The notes under the pieces were generated by a model, which saw only the letters and a list, made by a program, of their open reading frames with translations, was not told the origin of the DNA and searched no databases. The translations under genes were made by a program, and so were the position numbers. Below, in pieces: positions 1 through 7,802 of a DNA stretch of 64,000 bases (position 1 is the stretch's first letter; every line of letters begins with the position of its first letter). Source of the stretch: Citrobacter europaeus (lineage in GTDB: Bacteria > Pseudomonadota > Gammaproteobacteria > Enterobacterales > Enterobacteriaceae); the NCBI GenBank assembly GCA_020099315.1, contig CP083650.1:2170001-2234000 (forward strand). Reading direction: 5' to 3'.

Positions 1-93
1 GTAAATCACCACGTTGTGACCGTTAGTGCGCAGCTGATCTGCCAGGTTATAAGTAAAAGAGTCGATATTATCGAGCAGCAGAATGTCAGCCAT
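1..93 (-). CDS. trpD: Anthranilate synthase component II / phosphoribosyltransferase, N-terminal fragment
   Basis: Only the first 31 codons are in the window; the gene runs off the left edge. The visible N-terminus (MADILLLDNIDSFTYNL...) is the start of the TrpG-type glutamine amidotransferase domain, which in enterobacteria is fused to anthranilate phosphoribosyltransferase. With TrpE it makes anthranilate from chorismate and glutamine. Its ATG shares one base with the trpE stop codon (TAATG), the usual sign of translational coupling between the two subunits. Whether the C-terminal transferase domain is present cannot be seen. Confidence 0.95.
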   Translation of the reverse strand, partial: MADILLLDNIDSFTYNLADQLRTNGHNVVIY

Positions 94-1655
94 TAGAAAG
101 TCTCCTGTGCGTGGTGCGCGGTGGCGATAGCACGCAGAACCGCTCGTGCTTTATTACGGGTCTCATCGGCTTCAGACTGTGGAACAGAATCCAGCACAAT
201 CCCGGCGCCGGCCTGCACGGTGGCAATACCGTCTTCCACGAGAGCAGAACGAATCACAATACAGGTGTCCAGATCGCCATGGGCCGTGAAGTAACCTACC
301 GCGCCGCCATAGCTGCCGCGGCGGCGACCTTCGGCTTCGGCGATAAGCTGCATGGCGCGAACCTTCGGCGCGCCGCTAAGCGTGCCCATGTTCATGCAGG
401 CACGGTAAGCATGCAGCACATCCAGATCGCTACGCAGCTCGCCTACTACCCGGGAAACCAGGTGCATCACGAAGGAGTACCGATCCACTTTGGTCAGATC
501 AGCAACGTAGCGGCTGCCCGGCGTACAAATGCGCGCCAGGTCGTTACGCGCAAGGTCAACCAGCATCAGGTGCTCGGAAAGCTCTTTATGGTCTGTACGC
601 ATCTCCAGCTCAATACGGCTGTCGAGATCGCGGTCAAGCGAACCGTCTGCACGACGACCGCGTGGGCGGGTTCCGGCAATCGGGTAGATTTCAATCTGGC
701 GACTGGTGGCATCGTATTTCAGTGAGCTTTCCGGGGAGGCGCCAAACAGCGTGAAATCGTTGTCCTGCATGAAAAACATGTACGGGCTGGGGTTACTTTT
801 CTTCAGGACATAGTAGGCTGCCAGCGGTGACGGGCAGGGCAGCGAGAAACGGCGGGACGGAACAACCTGGAAAATTTCGCCCGCGCGAATGGCTTTTTGC
901 ATCCCACGCACCACGGCGCCAAATTCTTCATCGCTCTGATTGCATTCACAGCGCATCTGCGGGACTTCAGTGACGGGCAGCGGCGGCGCAGGCTCGGTAA
1001 GCTGCTGGCTCAACTGCGCCAGTCGGGCGTTGAGTCGCTGTTTTTCTACATCGTCAGGGGTAAATACGCTGGCCTGAATGCGGGTACTTTTCTTCTGGTG
1101 GTCGATCACCATCAGCGTTTCAGCCAGATAGAAGCAGTAGTCAGGGCAACGGTTGCCCGCTTCAAGTTGTGGTAACTCTTCAAAACCGGCAACCAGGTCG
1201 TAGGAAAACAGACCGCCAAAGAACATGGCTTCACGTTCTTGCGCAGGAACATTAACCAGCTCCTGCAATAAACGGAAAGCATCAAATACGGAAAGGGAGC
1301 ATAAGCGAGCGTCTTCATCAAGCAGCGGGCTGACGGCAGGGAATCGCAGATGACGGCCATTTGGTTGTTGTTCGTTCTCAACGCCAGCTGGCAGAGCGGC
1401 ATCCAGCAGGGGCAGCAGCGATGCGCCGTTTGCGGATAATGCCTGAATAGTGACAGCGTCACCGAGGGCGGTAATGCGTAATGCGCTGTCGACCAGCAGC
1501 AGGCTTTTCAGATCGTCTTTGCTGTCGATATCGGCAGATTCCAGCAGCAGCGTGGCCGGGCGTGCGCCACACACCTGGTGAAACAGCGCCGTTGGATTTT
1601 CACGGTAGGCGGCATCGCAGGCTAGCAGTTCGAGTGTCGGTTTTTGAGTTTGCAT
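93..1655 (-). CDS. trpE: Anthranilate synthase component I
   Basis: Cytoplasmic enzyme that converts chorismate to anthranilate, the first committed step of tryptophan synthesis, using ammonia supplied by the TrpG domain of TrpD. The 520-residue protein is nearly collinear with the E. coli enzyme. The LLES motif at residues 37-40 belongs to the tryptophan feedback site, and the chorismate-binding half carries PIAGTRPRG and a C-terminal GAGIVLDSVP motif. I start at MQTQKP; an ATG four codons upstream (MRIT) is in frame, but the E. coli length and the GAGAA-type ribosome site favour the inner ATG. It is the first structural gene of the operon, after the attenuator, and overlaps trpD by one base. 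Confidence 0.97.
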   Translation of the reverse strand: MQTQKPTLELLACDAAYRENPTALFHQVCGARPATLLLESADIDSKDDLKSLLLVDSALRITALGDAVTIQALSANGASLLPLLDAALPAGVENEQQPNGRHLRFPAVSPLLDEDARLCSLSVFDAFRLLQELVNVPAQEREAMFFGGLFSYDLVAGFEELPQLEAGNRCPDYCFYLAETLMVIDHQKKSTRIQASVFTPDDVEKQRLNARLAQLSQQLTEPAPPLPVTEVPQMRCECNQSDEEFGAVVRGMQKAIRAGEIFQVVPSRRFSLPCPSPLAAYYVLKKSNPSPYMFFMQDNDFTLFGASPESSLKYDATSRQIEIYPIAGTRPRGRRADGSLDRDLDSRIELEMRTDHKELSEHLMLVDLARNDLARICTPGSRYVADLTKVDRYSFVMHLVSRVVGELRSDLDVLHAYRACMNMGTLSGAPKVRAMQLIAEAEGRRRGSYGGAVGYFTAHGDLDTCIVIRSALVEDGIATVQAGAGIVLDSVPQSEADETRNKARAVLRAIATAHHAQETF

Positions 1656-1678
1656 CGTTATTCTCATTAATTTTGTTC

Positions 1679-1706
1679 AAAAAAAAGCCCGCTCATTTGG
1701 CGGGCC
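1679..1706 (-). terminator. trp attenuator (rho-independent terminator)
   Basis: Read on the minus strand, a GC-rich hairpin (GCCCGC paired with GCGGGC around an ATGA-containing loop) is followed by a run of eight T. It lies between trpL and trpE, exactly where the 3:4 terminator hairpin of the trp attenuator is expected. Ribosome stalling at the two Trp codons of trpL would favour the competing 2:3 pairing. Confidence 0.93.
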
Positions 1707-1749
1707 GGGTATCTGGTTGCATATTGCAGACGTAAGACACTGCCCGAAA

Positions 1750-1794
1750 TCAGGAAGTGCGCCACCAACCGTGCAGAAAAAATGTTGCTTTCAT
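1750..1794 (-). CDS. trpL: trp operon leader peptide
   Basis: A 14-codon reading frame on the minus strand, MKATFFLHGWWRTS, ends in TGA. The tandem Trp codons (residues 10-11) and the terminal RTS are those of the classical enterobacterial leader peptide. Ribosome stalling at the Trp codons under tryptophan starvation prevents formation of the attenuator. Residues 4-8 (TFFLH) differ from the E. coli peptide as I recall it (IFVLK), but the control codons and spacing are intact. Confidence 0.95.
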   Translation of the reverse strand: MKATFFLHGWWRTS

Positions 1795-1820
1795 CTCAGA
1801 TACCTTCTTCATGTGAACTT

Positions 1821-1856
1821 GCGTACTAGTTAACTAGTTCGATGGAATAAAGTCAA
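1821..1856 (-). promoter_or_regulatory. trp promoter with overlapping TrpR operator
   Basis: On the minus strand a -35 box TTGACT (1851-1856) is separated by 17 bases from a -10 box TTAACT (1828-1833). The -10 box lies inside the palindrome CGAACTAGTTAACTAGT (core within 1821-1841), which matches the TrpR operator of the E. coli trp operon almost base for base. The repressor would therefore block RNA polymerase directly. Confidence 0.93.
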
Positions 1857-1929
1857 CACCTGATTTCAGTATATTTGTCGAAACCGCTATGATGAGCGTG
1901 TTAAGACATTTATTGAAACGGGAGCCGCC

Positions 1930-2808
1930 TTGAGCGACACGAATTACGCAGTGATTTATGACCTGCACAGTCATACTACAGCCTCCGATGGACGATTAAC
2001 GCCAGAAGCCTTAGTACACCGTGCGGTAGAGATGCGAGTCGGTACACTGGCGATCACCGATCATGACACCACGGCGGGTATTGCGGCGGCAAGAGAAGAA
2101 ATTTCACGTTCGGGTTTAGCGTTAAATTTGATCCCCGGCGTCGAAATATCAACGGTCTGGGAAAATCATGAGATCCATATAGTGGGTCTGAACATTGATA
2201 CCGCCCATCCAATGATGCGCGATTTTCTGGCGCAACAAACGGAACGTCGTCAGCAGCGCGCACGCCTGATTGCCGAACGGCTCGATAAAGCGCATATTCC
2301 CGGGGCGTGGGAAGGGGCGTTACGTCTTGCTGATGGCGGGGCGGTTACCCGGGGCCATTTTGCGCGTTTTCTGGTGGAATGCGGAAAAGCCACAACCATG
2401 GCGGATGTCTTTAAAAAATATCTTGCCCGTGGGAAAACCGGTTACGTTCCGCCACAGTGGTGTACAATAGAACAAGCTATTGATGTCATTCATCATTCTG
2501 GCGGTAAGGCAGTTCTGGCTCATCCTGGGCGGTACGATCTTAGCGCTAAGTGGCTGAAAAGACTGGTTGCGCATTTTGCTGAACATCGCGGCGACGCGAT
2601 GGAAGTGGCACAGTGCCAGCAGTCTCCCAATGAACGCACCCATCTGGCGACGCTTGCGCGTTCGCATCAACTGTGGGCATCGCAAGGGTCTGATTTTCAT
2701 CTACCCTGTCCATGGATTGAGCTGGGGCGTAAACTCTGGTTGCCCGCAGGCGTAGAAGGCGTCTGGCAACTCTGGGAACAGCCCGAGACCACAGAGAGGA
2801 AAGTATGA
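1930..2808 (+). CDS. rnm: PHP-domain 5'-3' exoribonuclease (RNase AM)
   Basis: Formerly yciV. The 292-residue protein is a polymerase-and-histidinol-phosphatase (PHP) family metal-dependent hydrolase. Metal-binding motifs are visible: DLHSHTTASDG at 11-21, then ITDHDT, a GVE motif, HPGRY, and GSDFH near the C-terminus. The E. coli orthologue trims the 5' ends of ribosomal RNAs and degrades short nucleotides. The start is TTG at 1930, preceded by GGGAG; the protein aligns with E. coli from this codon. Its TGA overlaps the ATG of yciO (ATGA), so the two are probably coupled. Confidence 0.93.
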   Translation: MSDTNYAVIYDLHSHTTASDGRLTPEALVHRAVEMRVGTLAITDHDTTAGIAAAREEISRSGLALNLIPGVEISTVWENHEIHIVGLNIDTAHPMMRDFLAQQTERRQQRARLIAERLDKAHIPGAWEGALRLADGGAVTRGHFARFLVECGKATTMADVFKKYLARGKTGYVPPQWCTIEQAIDVIHHSGGKAVLAHPGRYDLSAKWLKRLVAHFAEHRGDAMEVAQCQQSPNERTHLATLARSHQLWASQGSDFHLPCPWIELGRKLWLPAGVEGVWQLWEQPETTERKV

Positions 2809-3425
2809 GCCAGTTTTTTTATATTCATCCCGAAAACCCACAACAGCGACTGATCAATCAGGCCGTTGAAATCGTGCGTAAAGGTGGGGTGATCGTCTAT
2901 CCAACCGATTCCGGCTATGCGTTGGGCTGCAAAATTGAAGATAAAGGCGCGATGGAGCGCATTTGTCGCATTCGTCACCTGCCGGACGGGCACAACTTTA
3001 CGCTGATGTGCCGTGACTTGTCTGAACTGTCGACCTATTCGTTTGTCGACAACGTGGCCTTTCGTTTAATTAAAAACAACACGCCGGGCAACTACACCTT
3101 CATCCTGAAAGGGACGAAAGAAGTGCCACGTCGACTGTTGCAGGAAAAACGTAAGACCATCGGCCTGCGTGTACCCTCGAATCCCATTGCGCTGGCGTTG
3201 CTGGAAGCGCTGGGCGAGCCGATGCTCTCTACGTCGCTGATGCTGCCGGGCAGCGAATTTACCGAGTCAGATCCGGAAGAAATTAAAGATCGCCTGGAGA
3301 AACAGGTGGATTTAATTATCCACGGCGGATATCTCGGCCAGCAGCCGACCACGGTCATCGATTTAACCGACGATTCTCCGGTCGTGTTGCGTGAAGGCGT
3401 CGGCGACGTTAAACCTTTCTTATAA
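2805..3425 (+). CDS. yciO: Sua5/YciO/YrdC-family protein
   Basis: The 206-residue protein belongs to the YrdC-like fold that binds nucleotides and RNA; relatives TsaC and Sua5 make threonylcarbamoyl-AMP for the t6A modification of tRNA. The N-terminal motif YPTDSGYALGC and the conserved KxR-type basic residues are present. YciO itself is non-essential in E. coli and its physiological substrate is not firmly established, so only the family is called here. It overlaps rnm by four bases. Confidence 0.92.
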   Translation: MSQFFYIHPENPQQRLINQAVEIVRKGGVIVYPTDSGYALGCKIEDKGAMERICRIRHLPDGHNFTLMCRDLSELSTYSFVDNVAFRLIKNNTPGNYTFILKGTKEVPRRLLQEKRKTIGLRVPSNPIALALLEALGEPMLSTSLMLPGSEFTESDPEEIKDRLEKQVDLIIHGGYLGQQPTTVIDLTDDSPVVLREGVGDVKPFL

Positions 3426-3525
3426 GGACGCGAACCGCTATACTACGCGGCCTTAAAATGGCGCTGACTGGCGCCGTTGATTCTCCTGTTCGACGCCTGT
3501 GAAGGCGACATCTAAAGGAAGCTCT

Positions 3526-4401
3526 ATGAGCGAAAAGTTACAAAAAGTGCTGGCGCGCGCTGGCCACGGTTCTCGCCGTGAAATTGAATCCATAATTGCC
3601 GCGGGTCGCGTGAGCGTTGATGGCAAAATTGCCACGCTCGGCGATCGCGTTGAAGTCACTCCGGGTCTGAAAATCCGTATCGACGGTCATCTGATTTCGG
3701 TTAAAGAGTCTGCGGAGCAAATCTGCCGCGTTTTGGCCTATTACAAGCCCGAAGGTGAACTGTGTACCCGTAACGACCCGGAAGGTCGTCCAACCGTGTT
3801 TGATCGTCTGCCAAAACTGCGCGATGCGCGCTGGATTGCCGTAGGGCGTCTGGACGTGAATACCTGTGGTTTACTGCTCTTTACCACCGATGGTGAACTG
3901 GCTAACCGTCTGATGCACCCAAGCCGCGAAGTTGAACGTGAATATGCGGTACGTGTGTTTGGTCAGGTTGATGATGCAAAACTGCGCGATCTGAGCCGTG
4001 GCGTGCAGCTGGAAGATGGTCCTGCGGCATTTAAAACGATCAAGTTCAGCGGTGGTGAAGGGATCAACCAGTGGTACAACGTTACGTTGACCGAAGGGCG
4101 TAACCGTGAGGTCCGTCGCCTGTGGGAAGCCGTGGGTGTGCAGGTAAGTCGTCTTATCCGTGTCCGTTACGGTGATATCCCGCTGCCGAAAGGCCTGCCG
4201 CGTGGCGGCTGGACGGAGCTTGATCTTGCCCAGACCAACTATCTGCGTGAGCTGGTAGAACTGAAGCCGGAAACGACCTCTAAAGTTGCCGTCGAGAAAG
4301 ATCGTCGCCGTATGAAGGCGAATCAGATCCGTCGTGCGGTGAAGCGCCATTCACAGGTCGGCAGCAGCCGTCGTCCGGGCGGTCGTAGCAACAACGGTTA
4401 A
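3526..4401 (+). CDS. rluB: 23S rRNA pseudouridine(2605) synthase
   Basis: Converts uridine 2605 of 23S rRNA to pseudouridine. The 291-residue protein has an N-terminal S4 RNA-binding domain (about residues 1-60) and an RsuA-type catalytic domain with the active aspartate in VGRLDVNT (Asp110). The C-terminal tail is very basic and Gly/Asn-rich, as usual for RluB. I start at MSEKLQ behind AGGAAG; an upstream in-frame ATG at 3499 would add nine residues that the E. coli protein lacks and has no better ribosome site. Confidence 0.96.
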   Translation: MSEKLQKVLARAGHGSRREIESIIAAGRVSVDGKIATLGDRVEVTPGLKIRIDGHLISVKESAEQICRVLAYYKPEGELCTRNDPEGRPTVFDRLPKLRDARWIAVGRLDVNTCGLLLFTTDGELANRLMHPSREVEREYAVRVFGQVDDAKLRDLSRGVQLEDGPAAFKTIKFSGGEGINQWYNVTLTEGRNREVRRLWEAVGVQVSRLIRVRYGDIPLPKGLPRGGWTELDLAQTNYLRELVELKPETTSKVAVEKDRRRMKANQIRRAVKRHSQVGSSRRPGGRSNNG

Positions 4402-4410
4402 TCATGACCA

Positions 4411-4480
4411 GGCCTGATAAGCAAAGCGCCATCAGGCGTTAGCGTGGAGCCGGATGTGGTGCAAATCCTTATCCGGCCTA
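4411..4480. repeat. REP-like palindromic repeats between convergent rluB and cobA
   Basis: Two inverted-repeat units lie back to back. The first is GCCTGATAAGC...GCCATCAGGC (4411-4437); the second is GCCGGAT...ATCCGGC (4448-4477). Both resemble enterobacterial repetitive extragenic palindromes. They sit between two convergent genes, the usual REP location, and could stabilise transcript ends. No T-run follows, so they are not classical terminators. Confidence 0.8.
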
Positions 4481-4483
4481 CAC

Positions 4484-5074
4484 TCAATAATCTATTCCTA
4501 TTTGGGCTTTCACACCCGCTTCAAACGCGTGCTTGACCGGGCGCAGTTCGCTGACCGTATCCGCTAACTCCAGAATATCGCGATGGCATCCACGACCGGT
4601 GATAATGACCGTTTGATGGGCAGGGCGCGCGTTTAGGGCATTGATGACCTCTTCAAGCGGCAGGTAGTCGTATGCCACCATATAGGTCAGCTCGTCCAGT
4701 ATCACCATATCCAGTTCAGCGTCGGCCAGCATCCGCTTGCCGTGTTCCCACACGGCCATACAGGCTGCGGTGTCGGACTCGCGATTTTGCGTTTCCCAGG
4801 TAAATCCTGTCGCCATAACCTGAAACTCTACGCCGTGGGGTTCGAGTAAGTTTCGTTCGCCGTTTGGCCACGTACCCTTAATAAATTGCACCACACCGAC
4901 TTTTTTACCGTGGCCTACCGCACGCGTGGCGGTACCAAACGCAGCGGTGGTTTTACCCTTACCATTTCCGGTGAACACAATAATAATCCCGCGCTCATCC
5001 TTCGCTGCGGCAACACGGGCGTCAACCCGGTCTTTTACGCGCTGCTGGCGCTGCTGATAGCGTTCTTCACTCAT
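4484..5074 (-). CDS. cobA: Cob(I)yrinic acid a,c-diamide adenosyltransferase
   Basis: Also called btuR. It transfers the adenosyl group of ATP to cobalt(I) corrinoids, forming adenosylcobalamin precursors in the cytoplasm. The 196-residue protein carries the P-loop GNGKGKT at about residues 36-42, the VQFIKG motif, and the invariant ITGRG near the C-terminus. Its ATG overlaps the yciK stop by four bases (ATGA), so the pair is an operon as in E. coli. The gene converges on rluB. Confidence 0.96.
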   Translation of the reverse strand: MSEERYQQRQQRVKDRVDARVAAAKDERGIIIVFTGNGKGKTTAAFGTATRAVGHGKKVGVVQFIKGTWPNGERNLLEPHGVEFQVMATGFTWETQNRESDTAACMAVWEHGKRMLADAELDMVILDELTYMVAYDYLPLEEVINALNARPAHQTVIITGRGCHRDILELADTVSELRPVKHAFEAGVKAQIGIDY

Positions 5075-5832
5075 TGGGCAATTCCTGGTTTACGGCCCGG
5101 TTGGGCATCGAAAGTCATACCGGTTTTACGGCGGCTGTCATCGCCCATCAGCCACAGGTAGAGCGGCATAATATCGGCGGGGGTTTTCAATTTGTTCGGA
5201 TCTTCCGTCGGGAACGCGCTGGCTCGCATACCAGTACGTGTACCGCCTGGATTGATACAGTTTACGCGCAGGTGACGGTTCTGATATTCATCTGCCAGAA
5301 CCTGCATCATTCCTTCGGTAGCAAATTTGGAGGTAGCATACGCCCCCCAGTTGGCGCGCCCCTGGCGGCCAACGCTTGAAGAAGTAAAGACCAGCGATCC
5401 GGCATCGGATTTGAGCAACAACGGCAACAATGCCTGGGTCAGCATAAAGGTGGCGTTGACGTTTACCTGCATCACGTCCTGCCAGACCTGCGGGTTTTGC
5501 TCACTCATCGGACAAATATCGCCGAGTAGACCGGCATTATGCAGTACGCCATCCAGACGCGGGAAATGCGCGGCAATACGCTGTGCGAGCTGGTGGCATT
5601 CATCAGAAGTACAGGTGAGCAGATCCAGCGTGAACCAGTGTGGTTGCGTACCGTTTTCATCGGCAATGGTGCGGGCAACCTGACGCAGCTTTTCTTCATT
5701 ACGCCCTAGCAGAATAACGGTCGCGCCGTAACGCGCATAAGTTTGTGCGGCCTCACGTCCGATGCCGTCGCTGGCACCGGTGACCAGAATAATACGGTCC
5801 TGTAGAAGGTCTTGTTTAGGTTGATAATGCAC
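5071..5832 (-). CDS. yciK: Short-chain dehydrogenase/reductase YciK
   Basis: A 253-residue NAD(P)-dependent oxidoreductase of the SDR family with the dinucleotide motif TGASDGIG at residues 18-25, NAG, and the catalytic Tyr/Lys pair in YATSK. The substrate is unknown. I place the start at GTG 5832: it follows AGGAG with five-base spacing and matches the HYQPK start of the E. coli protein. A longer in-frame reading (from 5859) adds an MARRRRGVA extension with no support. Translation is coupled to cobA by a four-base overlap. Confidence 0.92.
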   Translation of the reverse strand: MHYQPKQDLLQDRIILVTGASDGIGREAAQTYARYGATVILLGRNEEKLRQVARTIADENGTQPHWFTLDLLTCTSDECHQLAQRIAAHFPRLDGVLHNAGLLGDICPMSEQNPQVWQDVMQVNVNATFMLTQALLPLLLKSDAGSLVFTSSSVGRQGRANWGAYATSKFATEGMMQVLADEYQNRHLRVNCINPGGTRTGMRASAFPTEDPNKLKTPADIMPLYLWLMGDDSRRKTGMTFDAQPGRKPGIAQ

Positions 5833-6052
5833 GGCTACTCCTCGGCGACGCCTGGCCATCTCGTTCGCGATAACTTTTGGGCTTTATGCCTTAAACCCTG
5901 TTCTTTTTCAATCAGCCAAAGGCAATAACACCGCAAAATGAACGCTTTGTCATGCTTTTTGCTGATTCCTTGCGGGGTGGATGAAACAAGACGGGTTAAC
6001 AAGGCTGTTGTACACTGAGCGAAAGTAGCGTTGTTTAACCAAGGTGGGTCTC

Positions 6053-7099
6053 GTGGAATTGTTGTCTGAATATGGGCTGTTTTTGGCAAAAATTGTCACT
6101 GTCGTGGTGGCTATTGCGGTGATAGTTATGCTGATCGTCAACGCGACACAACGCAAACGTCAGCGTGGGGAATTGCGGGTTATTAATCTCAGCGATCAAT
6201 ATAAAGAGATGAAAGAAGACCTGTCGCTGGCCCTATTGGATGGGCATCAACAAAAGTTCTGGCATAAGGCGCAGAAAAAGAAACATAAGCAAGAGGCTAA
6301 GGCTGCCAAAGCTAAAGCAAAACAGGGAGACAGCACGTCATCTGATAAACCGCGTGTATGGGTACTTGATTTTAAAGGCAGTATGGATGCCCATGAGGTT
6401 AGCGCATTACGCGAAGAGGTGACGGCGGTGCTGGCGGTCGTTAAACCTCAGGATCAGGTAGTGGTTCGTCTGGAAAGCCCGGGCGGTGTGGTACACGGCT
6501 ATGGCCTGGCCGCGTCGCAGTTACAACGCCTGCGCGATAAGCAGATCCCACTGACCGTCACGGTGGATAAAGTCGCTGCGAGCGGCGGATATATGATGGC
6601 CTGCGTGGCGGATAAAATTGTCTCTGCGCCGTTTGCCATCGTCGGCTCTATTGGCGTCGTGGCACAGATCCCGAACTTTAACCGCTTCCTGAAAGGGAAA
6701 GACATTGATATCGAACTGCACACGGCCGGACAGTATAAGCGTACGCTGACGCTGCTTGGCGAGAACACGGAAGAAGGGCGGCAGAAATTCCGCGAAGACC
6801 TGAACGAAACGCATCATCTGTTTAAAGATTTTGTGCAGCGCATGCGTCCGACTCTGGACATTGAGCAGGTAGCCACCGGGGAGCACTGGTTTGGGCAACA
6901 GGCGCTGGCAAACGGGCTGGTGGATGAGATTAATACCAGCGATGAGGTGATTCTCAGCCTGATGGAAGGTCGCGAAGTGTTTAACGTACGTTATCTGCAG
7001 CGTAAAAAACTGATGGACCGTTTTACCGGCAGTGCGGCCGAGAGCGCCGATCGTTTACTGCTGCGCTGGTGGCAGCGGGGTCAAAAGCCGCTGATGTAA
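6053..7099 (+). CDS. sohB: Inner-membrane S49-family serine protease SohB
   Basis: A signal-peptide-peptidase-A-like protease whose E. coli orthologue was found as a multicopy suppressor of htrA (degP). The 348-residue protein has an N-terminal membrane anchor (about residues 8-30), a Lys/Ala-rich cytoplasmic-type linker (about 70-95), and the S49 domain. The catalytic serine lies in VDKVAASGGYMMA and the probable catalytic lysine in AGQYKRTL. I choose GTG 6053 (VELLSEYG) over GTG 6044 because it matches the E. coli N-terminus; both share the upstream AAGGTGGG. Confidence 0.93.
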   Translation: MELLSEYGLFLAKIVTVVVAIAVIVMLIVNATQRKRQRGELRVINLSDQYKEMKEDLSLALLDGHQQKFWHKAQKKKHKQEAKAAKAKAKQGDSTSSDKPRVWVLDFKGSMDAHEVSALREEVTAVLAVVKPQDQVVVRLESPGGVVHGYGLAASQLQRLRDKQIPLTVTVDKVAASGGYMMACVADKIVSAPFAIVGSIGVVAQIPNFNRFLKGKDIDIELHTAGQYKRTLTLLGENTEEGRQKFREDLNETHHLFKDFVQRMRPTLDIEQVATGEHWFGQQALANGLVDEINTSDEVILSLMEGREVFNVRYLQRKKLMDRFTGSAAESADRLLLRWWQRGQKPLM

Positions 7100-7103
7100 A
7101 TTG

Positions 7104-7141
7104 ACATTGCCGGATGGCGCGAACATCGTCATCCGGCAAAT
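7104..7141. repeat. REP-like palindrome between convergent sohB and yciN
   Basis: The inverted repeat TTGCCGGATG...CATCCGGCAA, with a GCGCGAACATCGT centre, has the sequence style of an enterobacterial REP unit and lies between two convergent stop codons. It may act as a bidirectional transcript-end stabiliser. No poly-T tract follows. Confidence 0.78.
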
Positions 7142-7152
7142 CATTTCTCGCG

Positions 7153-7404
7153 TTAATCGATCAAGTGATACTTTTCAGAAAGTACATGCGCCAGGTGTTT
7201 AAACATATTAAACACCGCCGTACTTTTGGCCGTTGGTAGCCCTTGCTCGTCTAAAAAGTAATCTCCGCTGAAAACCAGCACGCCATTTCGCTGCGTAACG
7301 CCGGTGGCGACAATCCCCGCCAGCGTGTCCTCATGCTCACGAATGATTTTGTTGGCTTCAATCAGCAGTGTTTCGCGATCGATGGGTTGAGTGTCTTTTT
7401 GCAT
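7153..7404 (-). CDS. yciN: DUF2498 protein YciN
   Basis: A small conserved soluble protein of 83 residues with no recognised catalytic motif. It matches E. coli YciN over its length (IDRETLL..., QRNGVLVFSGDYF, AVFNMFKHLAHVL). Function is unknown. It begins with ATG after AAGGAG-type sequence and is transcribed away from topA. Confidence 0.92.
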   Translation of the reverse strand: MQKDTQPIDRETLLIEANKIIREHEDTLAGIVATGVTQRNGVLVFSGDYFLDEQGLPTAKSTAVFNMFKHLAHVLSEKYHLID

Positions 7405-7802
7405 TATTTACTCCTTAAACAAGGACATTAGTCTACGCCGAGCCCGGCTTGTGGGCAAATATTCCCTGACTTAAATGAAGGCTTTAGGAGGGGATTGCAA
7501 CTGGCGAGATTTGTTTTTGCATGCTAATAAAGTTGCGTAACGCATTTTATCAGGTACAGTGTGACGCTTTCGTCAATCTGGCAACAGATTTGCTTGACAT
7601 TCGACCAATACTCCGTCGTGCTATAGCGTTTGTGAGCAAAAAAGCCTGTTAACTCAGTAACATGAGAGTTACATTACAAGCGCGAATCAGTTTAAGGGGT
7701 TGATATCCGCCGACGCAGAGACCATATCGATGTCTCGTCGCCAGTGGAAGGTGAATCAACGTGCGACGCATTCTGGAAGAATCAAATTAGGTAAAGGTGA
7801 AT
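7405..7802. other. 398-base yciN-topA divergent promoter region
   Basis: No coding sequence is visible in this gap. In E. coli the matching region holds several supercoiling-sensitive topA promoters. A TTGACA at 7593-7598 followed about 19 bases later by a TATAG element is a candidate, but the spacing is longer than ideal and I cannot assign transcription starts from sequence alone. AGGTGA immediately precedes the topA ATG at 7803. Confidence 0.5.

Noticed and set aside
111..725. 204-codon open frame opposite trpE
   Set aside because: Antisense shadow of trpE with no supporting signals.
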